Part shown: piece by piece, positions 48,199-58,664 of the stretch
How positions within the stretch are numbered: the stretch's first letter is position 1
Layout of the letters: the number at the start of each line of letters is the position of its first letter
DNA from: Strobilurus pachycystidiatus
Lineage: Eukaryota; Basidiomycota; Agaricomycetes; Agaricales; Physalacriaceae
Assembly (NCBI GenBank): GCA_019915135.1
Contig: JAHLMK010000020.1
Span: forward strand, 496,001-560,000
Length of the DNA: 64,000 nucleotides
Direction of reading: 5' to 3'
Notes under the pieces: generated by a model
Told to the model about the DNA's origin: nothing
What the model saw: only the letters and a program-made list of their open reading frames with translations
Databases searched by the model: none
Made by a program: the position numbers and the translations under genes

Positions 48199-48458
48199 GA
48201 TGCCGGAAGTCTTGACGGCGTTCAAAACGGCAGCCTGTTAGATTCCAAGTCTAGGACAAGATCTGGATCTTGGGCTCTGGCAGCATAGGGGCGCAGAATG
48301 GCCGTTGGCAATCAACGTGTGAACGACTTCATATTATCTTCACACACAATTGAATTTGGTTTCGAGACTAGGATCATGCGGACATGAGGTGGGAATGTCC
48401 TCAGTCTTTGTCTCTCACGCTTTGCCTTTTTGCCACACCACCAACGTCCTCGTCAGGT

Positions 48459-49907
48459 ATGAGACCAAAGACTGTCGACGCGCTTTTTCGAGGACACATC
48501 ATCGCTCAGCGGTTGGATGTACTTGTGCCCCTCCCCTATCGCCAGCTCGATGCCATCGACGAGCGGACAGAGAACTTGCTCATTGATCTGCCCGATTCCG
48601 TGCAGTCCCAGCTGCTGCCAATTTGGGTGCGTAGGCCCAAACCTCAGCACTGGGCACAGCAGAGATACCCCATGGCTTTGGTTGTTACCGTCGTAACATG
48701 GACCGTGGCCAGATTCATCAGACCCGGTCCTAATCCTGTTTTTGCTCTCAAAGCCTACTTGGAGCAGAATGACCTTGTACTTCCAGTCGGGCAAGGCGAT
48801 CCTATAGTTCATGGCAACATCAAAGGCTTCTTTCAGCGTCTTGTAGGAATTTTGGTAAGATAATGCCATCCATCATGTTACAATTTAACATTTTTCTAGA
48901 ATGTGTTGGCTGCTTTCTGTCCAACTACGTCGTCGTCCCCTCCTCATCCTTTCAATTCCGCATTCTGGACTCAATGGAGCGCCTCTGTGCAAAAGACGGC
49001 ATTGTACCTGCGGCAATTTCTGATTTCCTTTCGGATTTCTTTTCCAAACACCATGTTCAATTTTTTGGATGGACCGACTCGATTCTGGAGCAGTGACACT
49101 GCTATCCTTAATTTTTCTGATTTGGTACGCTTTGAGAGAAATCTGGACCATTGGGTAAAGTTTATATTTTTCATTTTTTAAAAGCCTCAATAACCATAAC
49201 TTACATAGTTGCTTTTCAACGGACGTTGGGTGGACTTTCGACAAATCATGGAGCCTGAAATGATGCAACGTGCGGCCTTTGAAGCTAAGTTTCGCTTATA
49301 CGGCGAAATTCTAGCCTATCCCGAATTTATTCAATCAGGACGAATACACCTTCCGTCAATGGAGGCGGTCAGCACCATGTCTGATTATGATTTTGGTGGC
49401 ATACTAGATCAATATCTAGCATGGAGACTGGCGCCTCTCATCGCTCTTTCCGATGAAGATCAGAACCAACTTTGCCAAGCCGTTCTGCTTCCAGTCATGG
49501 AGCCGCCGTCTTTCTATCAATCCCTCCAGGCAGAAATATCGACAGCCTATAAGAAGGCGTTGGTTGTAATGGTGCGTAATGTGTTGAATTTATTCAAATT
49601 ACTTTATCTTATTATGTTATTATATAAGAGCGCCGTCAATCGCTATATAGTGAACATTGGCCTAATGCCCATGCATCACCGCCTGTATGCCGGAGGCTTC
49701 AAAGCGTTGGAGAAGGCCCTTCCATGCGCTCAACTGAATCAAGATTGGCAACGATATGCAGATTTGTTATTTGGGCAATGGAGGTTGGAAGATGTGCAAG
49801 CTCTAACGTTGCGCGATTTGGCTCATGTGGCTCAGGATAGTGTTCAGTCAACTGACTTTGTGACCCACAAATGGACCCAACAAACTGCTCATATTCGCAG
49901 AGCTTAA
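48459..49907 (+). CDS. Orphan four-exon gene, 430 aa
   Basis: Exons 48459-48854, 48900-49154, 49209-49571 and 49629-49907, of 396, 255, 363 and 279 bp, all multiples of three and all joined in phase 0 at good GT...AG sites. The product starts MRPKTVDALFRGHIIAQRLD and contains WSASVQKTALYLRQF, LFNGRWVDFRQIMEP and GGFKALEKALPCAQLNQDW. No domain is recognised, and it is not clearly membrane-bound or secreted. Its position after Gag and Crypton relics suggests it may be repeat-borne, but clean splicing and open frames suggest it is intact. An upstream first exon cannot be excluded. Confidence 0.6.
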
Positions 49908-52900
49908 CTTTGTCTTTTATTCAATTATGCCAATATGATTTGTTTGTTAAACATCATATTCCACCAGCAGGTTGGTGTATGCGCCCGTCGACGATCTGGC
50001 ACAAACCCGCAGGGAACGCGACATGCTCAAGTCAGGGAACAGACCCTGATTGTTGTCATACGCCTGTGCCAGGCGCTTTGAGTGAAGATCTGAGCGACAA
50101 TCTGAGAATTAGCCATAGGTTATGTCGCGTTAGCTTTGGGAGGAGCATACAAGTAATGCCCCACCTCACTTCATTCAATGGCGCATGCCAACGAGGAGGT
50201 TCAACGAACGTCAGCGTGCGGGGAGATTAGTTTCTGGGAGCATTACTTGGGGCCTTCTCGATTAACCAAACTAGATTCACGAAGAAGAGCCCTAAGTATG
50301 AGAATGACAACGCCAAGACGGGAAACCGGGACGCCGACAAGTCCAGCATTGCATCCCAGGGGCATGCTCAGCTCCGTACCCTCAAATCACACCCAATTAT
50401 GCCGCACAGTCCGATCGTGTATCCTTTCCCACTGTCCCCCGAAAGCTTATCCTGGGGTGCTCCGCGGTTGTCATCATGTTGGACTTTAAGTCCACATGGG
50501 CTGCTGGGGTTTGGGGACTACGTTCCCAATCTCTTTCCTCCTCTCGCCTCGTTCGTTCGTTCGCCGGACAATTGTGTGGCCTTGAGTGGGCTTTGGTAAG
50601 TCCAACATAAATCTCAACGTCAATTGACGCTCACCGAATTCGCAGTCGCCGTTGGTGAGGGCATGTTGCCGAGGTCCTTCGACTCGCGTTCGCTGTCCAA
50701 TGGTAAGCCAAATTTTGCGTCAACGTTGTTGGACTTGACTGACCAATTTCTTGCAGTTGCCGTTGTTCGCTTGCGCTGACCGAAGTCGAGGCGGTGGTTC
50801 GTTCGAGTCGTCTGCCCGAATGGTAGGCTCATGATCACGATTCCATTTTGTTGGCGGTCACACTAACCGTCAAGCAGCGCGCAGAGATGGAGAATACGGC
50901 GCCTAGTCGGGAAGAGTCAGTTTCCACTCAAACGGAATCAACTCTTGACGCACCTTGTTCTCCAGTGGAATTGACGCGCCCTGGTTGGGATACGAGTCGT
51001 AAAATACTTGTTCATTGTTTACAGTATTGAGTTTGACGGATTGCGAGTCGTCGGCTGGCGATTCCGAGTCGGTTACTGGCGAAGCAATTAATTCGCCAGC
51101 GAGGTCGGCAAGTTTTCAAGTCGAGGATAACGGATTTTGGTGACCTTGGATTGACAGATCAGGAATGGCCGTAGCGTAGACTGCATGCATTGTAGTTTAG
51201 ATTTCGCGGGTGTGGGCGGCTGTGAGAAAGTTGAGGCAACGCTAGGGCATGGTAAGTGGTGCGATCGAAGACGCACCCAGTGCTTCCAATGCGTTCGCAA
51301 CCTGCGTCTCCCCCTTTTCGTCGTAGGGTGGGTGCGCGCCGGCGTTGATGCGTGCGCTCACTTCCTCTGCGTCCGTCCCGCCCCCCTCATCGCCCACTGC
51401 CCGCCGCTCTGCCTCACTTTGGTGTTTCTGCGCGGTTTTGGGGCATGTTACGCGCCGTCAGAGTCGATGATTTGAATGATGTGCACGATGCGTAGATTGA
51501 GGCCGGGGACATGTGGGGGATTGAGCGGTAGGGGGGCTTGGGGGGACGGCAGCCAGCGAGGGACTTGAGGCGGGTCGAGGGGACGGCGCGGCGTTGGCAT
51601 CTACGGCTGACGTGAGGAGGTGCGGTTGGCTGACGTGGTGACGAGCGCAGCACCTTTGCCGTGCGAGCGATCAAGGTGTCCGGGAAAGAAAGACGAGCGC
51701 TGACACGAGTTTACTCCGAGTGACAGCACAGCCACGTAACATGTTATCATCGTCCCGCCATCCCGCTCCTTAAATTGGCCTTTTCTCACATCGCTCTCGA
51801 CGGCGGCTCCGACGTCCACGGCGCGCATAGACTGCCCTTGACCCCTCGACATGGAACTACCCGGCGGTGGCGTCTTCATTGATGTCGGGGGCCTTTTCTC
51901 CAGCGCCTTGGCCGGTACGCGATTATGAAAGGATATCTCTGCGTACGATAGCCCCGCAGAGATGCAGCCTGGAGAGATGGTTGGACCGACGGATTCACGC
52001 TGTAGGATGCCACGAGTGCACTGGAGGTGCGATCATCGTTGCGCGCTCGATGAGGCGCTCAACTGGATATCCCACACGACAAGAAGCGCGCATGCTTCAT
52101 GATACTCTCCCTTGCGCATCTTACGGTCGTCTAGTCTCTCGGCCGTGGAAAGACGGTCTGCACGCGGGTCTCAATATGCGCAGGATCATTCTCACACTCA
52201 TGACGACGAACTTGTTCGACCACTTTGCACAATTCCAGCCCCTCCTTTTCCAGGCGCGCGTATATCTGCGCGCTCATCCCTCTCCGGAACCTGGCATGTA
52301 ACTACTTGCTCATCTCGCATTTAACCCCGGACGTCCTCGAATTCTTGGTCACGGCGGGCGACTTCATGATCAAGGCGCCCCTACGAAGCGGTTGGGTCAC
52401 AGAGCAAGCAGAGTTTTTCATAACGACGTACCTCTGTTAACCGCGTCGTCCTGCGTCTTGGGCGCATCGGAGTCTTGACATGCAATTGGGTCACCACCAG
52501 AGCTGTGGCTGGAGACCTTGCGCCGGTGGTCGCGAAGGCAGCACAGCGCGCGTGGATCATGCCGGCCTTGCATCGCATGTCGTCAACTGAGCATTGTGAG
52601 TGCAGCCATTCTCACTCGGTTGCGCGCCGGTCCCGCGAGTCACTCCATCGGCCTTGAGACTGCCACGGGCGTGGATTGGTTGGGCGGGCGAGTAGGTAGA
52701 CGGACGAAAAGGATGAGAGCGGAGACGGTCGAATGATCGGCGGTGGTCTCAAGGCAAGGTCGATCTGAGTCCATCTTAGCGAAACAAGTACGTCTTTTCT
52801 TTCATACTCTAGAAACACCGGCTAAGGTTGACGTTGGACTAGAAATAGAGTGCTTGGCTTTACCTTCGCCAATGAGTGCTCTGGCCCGGCGGGCATCGGT

Positions 52901-53041
52901 GCAGGCTGGGCGATGTTGCCGTCTTGTCGCTTGACAATGTTCTCTAAAGCTCGCTGCAGTATCTTGATCGCCTCGGGCATGTTGTCGCGCAAGATACCAT
53001 GCGCATACAATCCAGTCTCAGAGCTTCAGAAGTACACGCTG
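49908..53041. other. No secure gene; small exon-like repeats
   Basis: At 50596-50645, 50703-50756 and 50823-50877 there are three intron-like GT...AG segments of about 50-55 bp separating short segments that start TCGCCGTTGGTG and TTGCCGTTGTTC. They look like a duplicated exon-intron unit, but the exon frames do not stay open. A possible short exon MELPGGGVFIDVGGLFSSAL starts at 51851. Many short frames occur from 51.6 to 52.9 kb without motifs. Confidence 0.35.
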
Positions 53042-53510
53042 TCAATCCATTCTCATAGCCTCAAAAGTCGCCAGAATATCTCCAGGTCCGACGGCAGTCT
53101 CAGTGATTCCCACAGCAAATTCAGTGGGCGTAGTAGCGTACGCATTGTCTTCATCAACGCTCATCGAGGAGGAAGAGGATTCAGGGCGCGGGCGAGGACG
53201 CGTCTTGGTCTTGTGCACGCGGCGGTTCGAGTTGGATTTGAAAGCAGCTTTGTGAGGAGGTCTGCGACGGTTCTGGATAGGGCGCAGTGGCGACATTGGA
53301 GTCGGCGGCGCGGAGGATTCGCGTTGGCGATGGATGACGGGCGTGTGCGCCTCCGCACCGTCCGATGCCGGGTGTCTGACCATGACCATCAGCAAGTAAA
53401 CAAGGGGGAGGAAAGGTGGAACAGACACACTCGAGCTCCTGTCGAACGCGTTTGCGCCTGTAATCCTCATACTCGTCTCGCTCGCTCTCGTCGGCCAGTC
53501 GTGTCATCAT
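53042..53510 (-). CDS. Small basic protein, 137 aa
   Basis: Exons 53431-53510 and 53042-53375, intron 53376-53430 (GTGTGT...CAG), 414 bp in total. The product begins MMTRLADESERDEYEDYRRK, a charged helix, then HPASDGAEAHTPVIH, a Pro/Arg-rich segment (SPLRPIQNRRRPPHK) and an Arg/Pro/Ser part ending EAMRMD. It looks like a small nuclear protein. No family is assigned. It sits 151 bp from the end of the DOPA dioxygenase-like gene, on the same strand. Confidence 0.6.
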
Positions 53511-53661
53511 GGCGGTTGGTGTCAGAGTCGATCGTTGACCAGATCAAAGAAGTCACTTCGCGATCGATACATGTCCAATACTTATGTACAGAGTTTTGAT
53601 AGCAAGTAAAAGCCGGGGCGCTCCAGTTCATCTTTCACGCCACAGCAGAGAAGGTCACGAA

Positions 53662-54607
53662 TTACCAGGTCGGTCGGGCAGCAAGCTCCTCGCGTCCGAG
53701 CACCTTTGAGACGTGTGCACCGACGTTACGTCGCTCTTCTACGGTCATTATGGGTGCTATTGTGTTGTATCCCAATTCTATGCAGAATAGTCAGTGAAAG
53801 AACGTCAGTCAAATGATGAGAGGACATACTAAGAGAAGGATACTGGGAGGGTATGTGATCTGTCCTGTCAGGAAGCACATTAAGGTCCAGAGGCCATGGG
53901 TCACCAATCCACGCCTTTCGGTGGTCTTGGTCACTGACGGAAATACGCTCATCGACCCATAGGTGGATAGATATGTAGTGAGTTCAACTTACAGTCGCTG
54001 TACGTACATCAATCAGTTTCAAGCAAGTTGTCAGATGCGATTACACTTACTGGCTCGTGTGTCAATGGATGGATGAGAACGCTATAGTCATAATCAACTT
54101 ATGAGAGTCGTTTTTACATACATACACGGACCTTACCTTAGCGTTCCGCGATTCAGAACAAGATAAGAAAACACCGACGAGAACGTCTCAGCCGGTACCC
54201 AGATCTCATACGATCCTGGATGGACAAGTCAGTATAACAACAGAGGAATATCAGGAAATGTTCTTCACCTACTGGGTGTGGACCTGTGGGCTCCGTGTTG
54301 AATCGAAACAAGGGGACCGCCACGAACGCGCCCATACGGACAAGTTTGAGGCCAGCCTCTCTCAGTTCCCGTGCATCATGTTGTTCCTTTGCGTTGTTTT
54401 GACGAAAGTATATGTCTGCCGAAGGTGCTCAGTCAACACCAGATTGAAGAATTTCAGGTAGAATTGAGTTACGAAAATGCCATTCCCTGAAAAAGTGAGT
54501 ATTCAGCTTGGGTGGTCGTCGAATGGGCCAAGCAGTAGAGATAGTCACTTTATTTCAGTCTTCAGCACGGTATCGAGGTCGCTGACAGGCAAGGAAACCG
54601 TGTCCAT
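53662..54607 (-). CDS. DOPA 4,5-dioxygenase-like protein
   Basis: Exons recognised: 54549-54607, 54473-54486 (only 14 bp), 54269-54415, 54137-54215, 54053-54081, then exons ending at 53662. The protein starts MDTVSLPVSDLDTVLKTEI, then EWHFHIYFRQNNA (H-x-H), LVRMGAFVAVPLFRFN, TEPTGPHPVGSYEIWVPAET, FSYLVLNRGTLSVLIHPLTR, DQDHRKAWIGDPWPLDLNVL. This follows the DOPA 4,5-dioxygenase family of fungi (muscaflavin and betalamic acid formation in Amanita and Hygrocybe). Such enzymes use a metal to cleave the DOPA ring; the His-rich motifs fit. The join between HPLTRA and DQDHRK (about 53905-54052) does not close: either a micro-exon or an indel is present. Activity is therefore not certain. Confidence 0.75.
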
Positions 54608-54670
54608 GGGTGTTCGAAGTTGAGTGCCAGGGTTCGGTGGCGGTGCAAGCGCAAGTCAGCCATTGACCAG

Positions 54671-55477
54671 ATGGACAAGGCACTGGCGCTCGTCGTCTTC
54701 CCGTCGCTGTCGTCCGTGGCGTGGACGCTCATCAACCCGAACCTTCTCGCCGCGCGCGCGGTCCTGCACGAACAATGCCAACCCGGCGCTCCCAACTACC
54801 TCCCCGTCACCGGCAACCCACAATTCGACCGCCTCCTCTGCGAGCTCGTCTCCCTCTTCCACGTCGGCCTCGAACCCGAACGCGCGCTATTCCTGAAATA
54901 CTTTCTCGCGACGTGCATCCCCGCCGCGACGCTGTTTGTCAACGTCGAGTCGAGCAGGAAGGGCAGACGGTTCGTCGTCAGCTACGCCGCGCTCGTCAGC
55001 GGGCTGCTCAGCCAGGTCCTCACCCTCGCGGTCATCCTCCCGCTCTACTTTCTCTACTTTGTCCTCTTCGCGCGGCACAACACCGGCCGAGTCTCGCAGG
55101 CGCACGCGGAGGCGACGCTGTTCGGGGTGTTCATCGGATGGGTCACCCCGGCCCTCGCACTGTTCACCATGACCGACCCGGGCGTCACGGCCATATTCCA
55201 GCTCGCGCCCGTGCTCGCGTTTGTGTTCCAGACGGCCCACATGATCGCCCGGCCACCCACTACCCACTCCGCGTCTGGCTTCCGCACCATCCAGGGAGCA
55301 TACATCGCCTCGTTCATGGTTGCGTCCTCGATGCACATCAACACCATCGCAAAATTGGCGTCCGTGGAAAACTTCCAGGCCCTCTTCGTCCCCACCCTGT
55401 TCGCAGCCGACGTCCCATCCGCCATCATGAACATCTTCCAGGTCGACTTCATCGCCGAAAAAAGAGACTACGCGTAA
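54671..55477 (+). CDS. Polytopic membrane protein, 268 aa
   Basis: A single exon from ATG 54671 (MDKALALVVFPSLSSVAW) to the stop at 55475. About six to seven hydrophobic segments are visible, including FLKYFLATCIPAATLFVN, LLSQVLTLAVILPLYFLYFV and FGVFIGWVTPALALFTM, so it is an integral membrane protein. It resembles a fungal family of polytopic orphans frequent in secondary-metabolite clusters (memory-based inference). It is divergent from the dioxygenase gene, with only 63 bp between the two ATGs; a spliced upstream exon or overlapping leaders are possible. A long antisense frame in the same place is a shadow of biased codons. Confidence 0.65.
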   Translation: MDKALALVVFPSLSSVAWTLINPNLLAARAVLHEQCQPGAPNYLPVTGNPQFDRLLCELVSLFHVGLEPERALFLKYFLATCIPAATLFVNVESSRKGRRFVVSYAALVSGLLSQVLTLAVILPLYFLYFVLFARHNTGRVSQAHAEATLFGVFIGWVTPALALFTMTDPGVTAIFQLAPVLAFVFQTAHMIARPPTTHSASGFRTIQGAYIASFMVASSMHINTIAKLASVENFQALFVPTLFAADVPSAIMNIFQVDFIAEKRDYA

Positions 55478-55547
55478 TCTCAATGGCCAAATGACCAGCG
55501 TGAGTAAGCTCGAACTGTCTACGAAAGTGACCCGATCGATGATATAA

Positions 55548-56950
55548 ATGTCAGTCTTTACCGTTACGCTGTATCGCACTTATCGCACCATTTCCCACCT
55601 CGCTACACTCAGAACCACTCAGGCAGTGGAGGCTTCTGCCGTCGCCAAGGTCAGTCGCGACGAAACACCCCAGTAATATCTTCAAAGTCGCCCGTCTACG
55701 TAGACTTTGAAGTCTTGGAAAAGACCACCCTTCCCTTCCCCAAGGTTGAGCCAAATCACATCGTGATCAAGGTGACGAAATTCAATAGCGTTGCAGTATG
55801 TTGTGTGATTGACTTTATGTAGGCCGAATACTTTGGTGTCAACTTTATCGATACCTACTTCCGGTAGGACGAATGGGCGCTGTGCTCCATCCGACGCCCG
55901 TATTGACTGGGACTGCAGGAAAGGCTTGTACCCAATCAAAGAATTCCCAGCCGTCCTCGGAAACGAAGTCTCCGGCACCATCGTCGCCCTCCCCACAGAC
56001 GAAAGCATCCTAAACGACCCCGACTTCAAAGTTAGGAACTATGCCATCGGCGGCAAAGTAGTAGGCGTAAGTATAACGCGCGACTCTCACGTCGACTATC
56101 AGCTGACGACGAGCCATTAGCTTGGATTCGGCTTGCATTCCACATACGCATCGGTTCCTTGGGTGAGGACAGCCCCGGTACCGGATGCAGTGGGCACGAA
56201 GCTGGCCGTCGCGAGTGCCATCCAGGGCTTGACATGCATAACGTTCATGACCGAGGCGTACAACGTCCAGCAGGGCGACATTGTGCTCATCCACACGGTC
56301 GCAGGCGGCCTGGGCCTGCTTATGGCGCAATACGCCAAACACCGCGGCGCGACGGTCATTGGCACGACGTCCACCAAGGAGAAGGCGGAAATCGCCAAAG
56401 CACACGGCGCCGACCATGTTATATTGTACACGTCGGAGAATACTGTAGAACGGGTTTTGGAGATCACGAAGGGTGAAGGCGTGCATGGTATATTTGATGG
56501 AGTCGGGAAGGATACGTGAGTTGGCGCGTCTTTTCTCCAGTGCTTTCTGGTCTCTGACGTGCTATACGATTAGGTTCGAAGATGACTTCAAGGTGATCAG
56601 GCGGAAGGGAACGATCGTCAGTATCGGAAACGCTTCGGGTGCTGTGCCACCGTTCCCGCCTTTGAAGCTGATGGGAAGAACGTGAAGCTTGCACGGCCCA
56701 AGTACGTGATTTACTTCGAGGTGAATGATTCGTAGTGCGGATCTGAACAGACGTCCACAGTATGAACGGCTACACTACGACTCCCGCCGAAGCTCAGCAC
56801 TATGTTACGGAGCTGTTTGATCTCATTTCTCGCGGATTCTTAAAGATCAACATCCTCAAGGCGTAGTATCCTTCACCGCTGAGGGTGTCCAGCAGGCGCA
56901 GAAGGATCTTGTTGGAGGAAAGACCGTCGGGAAGGGATCCCGATCTCGAT
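55548..56950 (+). pseudogene. NADPH:quinone oxidoreductase-like, 3' frame breaks
   Basis: A zeta-crystallin type medium-chain reductase, cytosolic, that reduces quinones with NADPH. Exons: 55548-55649 (uncertain N-terminus), about 55688-55771, 55823-55863, 55919-56066, 56121-56515, 56574 onward. Motifs: FGVNFIDTYFRKGLYPI, PAVLGNEVSGTIVA, the nucleotide-binding VAGGLGLLMAQYAKHRGA, and GVHGIFDGVGKDTFEDDF. Near 56677 one base is missing (LMG then NVKLARP in another frame), and near 56865 the frame breaks again (INILKA, stop, then FTAEGVQQAQKDL). The 5' portion is intact. Either a recent pseudogene or assembly indels. Confidence 0.75.
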
Positions 56951-57876
56951 GAGCTCGCGGTCCAAGGCATCACCTTCGTGTATGCCTGGGCGCGCCGAAC
57001 TCTGGCTACTCTCCCCGTTGCCCGAGCTGGTAGCGGGCCGTCATCGCAGTCTTTGACCGCGCCAGCTTGCCGCTTAAGTCCTTGGACGATGTGACGCTGA
57101 TGCGGCGAACAATCTTGGCCAACTTGTTGCGGCCGTCTTTGTTCCTACCTTTCTCGTCAAAAAGAGCTGAAATTGCGAGAGAACATCAACGACATTGTTG
57201 GTAGAAAACACCAGGCTTGAGGCGATCTGCCGCTTTCTTTTGCGCACCGTAATAAGACATGGATGGGAATGACTGCGCGTTGGGCTCAAATGCGCAAAGA
57301 AGCCCCGGGAGCCGACGACTTTTTCTTCCGCGAGTATCTAACTAAGGAGTCTGCGATCGGCAGCGGCTGCGACTGCAGAGGCTTGGGCAGCAATGGCGAT
57401 CGCACGACGACGGGCGGGCGAGCATTGGGCGGCACTCTGGTGGATAGCAAAAGCGTGAAAGAGCAAGAGGTCCGTGAATATGTTGTCGAGTCGCAGTCGC
57501 ATTCAGAGGCAGAGGCCAAGCTGTAGCTCGTGCGCGTGAGCGCTTGCAAGCCTGTCATCAACAAGGACCAAGTTTGCTCCATTGATTGGTTCGATCAACC
57601 TATTATCTTCTTTGCATCACTCCATAACCTCTATGAATGGTTCAGCAGCCGTTGTTGTGCGGCGACGACACCCACCGCCTGGATTCAGAGCTTATAGCAT
57701 TCCAGGAAGACCGCACCTCAATGCATTGCTTGCGCTCGACGGGTCCGCTATCGCTCAGACCATCAAAGCATTTTCTGCAACACTATCACATCTTCCAGCC
57801 CATTTCACGGCAGCATGGGACGATCGTCTAGCAGAAAGAGACTCTGCAAGGTGGGCGATGCTTACTGCCTTGATCT
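56951..57876. other. No secure gene
   Basis: Short frames on both strands without motifs. One plus-strand frame (57630-57893) reads MNGSAAVVVRRRHPPPGFRA and may be an upstream exon of the next gene, but no splice join closes. Confidence 0.35.
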
Positions 57877-58417
57877 TTGTTGATCGTCTATGACAGCTTC
57901 ATGAATCCCGCTTGCTCCCCTCTCAGTGTCGAGGAAATCGCACTCAAGAAGGCATCCGTCATCGACTACTATGCACGGCATACCATCTGCTCCTTGATAC
58001 TTCCAGAGCTATCCTGGTCTGTTGTTGCTGGTCCTGCGGTCGTATCCGTATCCACCACCATAGCACCCTCGCTTGACTGGATTCCCTGGGAGCAGGCGCG
58101 GCGCTCTCGCGCCCGGCACACATCTGGCCAGAAACTAGCCAATCAACTAATCGCTATCAATGCCAATAAGTAAGCAAGGATTCATGCTTGGATAGACGCC
58201 GGCTTACTAGAGGCATCCTAGTGGAGCTGTTGGCGTATTTTCTGCAGATGCTAAGCGCATGCAATATTATCTTGTTTCGAACATGGCAAAAGAGCACAAC
58301 GGCCTCAATTCAAACTTTTGGGTCGATGAAGAGGCATACACGGACCTGGGGGGATCAGAATTATATACGTTTGATGAATGGATGGATATATGTAAAACCC
58401 TTACGGTTCACGCGTGA
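57877..58417 (+). CDS. Hypothetical gene, 3' two exons
   Basis: Exon to 58169 (MNPACSPLSVEEIALKKASV and on to SGQKLANQLIAINAN), intron 58170-58212, last exon 58213-58417 (GAVGVFSADAKRMQYYLVSN, then MAKEHNGLNSNFWVDEEAY and MDICKTLTVHA). The splice phase closes. No domain is recognised. The 5' end is not determined. Confidence 0.5.
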
Positions 58418-58516
58418 GTTTGAATCGTTTAGATTAAACACGGTGAACGATAAGGTAAAGACTGAGGAGCGATCTCTGTGATCGGTCCTCTTTTATACGA
58501 CTGATTAGGTAATGAA

Positions 58517-58558
58517 GGCGCACAGCGCCGAATATGGGAGAGGAAGGCGCGAAGCGCC
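58517..58558. repeat. Two GGCGC...GCGCC hairpins in direct repeat
   Basis: GGCGCACAGCGCC (58517-58529) and GGCGCGAAGCGCC (58546-58558), each preceded by GAA and followed by G and then TATG, spaced 29 bp apart. They lie in non-coding DNA just after the preceding gene and could act as a terminator or as terminal structure of a decayed element. Confidence 0.6.
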
Positions 58559-58664
58559 GTGTATGTACATATCCACCTTACACACCCCCACCTAGATAAC
58601 CTGTAGGGGATCTAAATTATATTAGTCTAAAATAAAAGGAAAGAGAGGAGAAGAAACTTCGCAC

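Noticed and set aside
54721..55494. Second long plus-strand frame overlapping the membrane protein gene
   Set aside because: Arg/Pro/His-rich shadow frame with no motif; the other frame has coherent hydrophobic segments.
54887..55579. Long minus-strand frame opposite the membrane protein gene
   Set aside because: It is antisense to a frame with clear membrane segments; its composition (many Arg, Asp, Glu, Gly and Val) is a shadow of biased codons.
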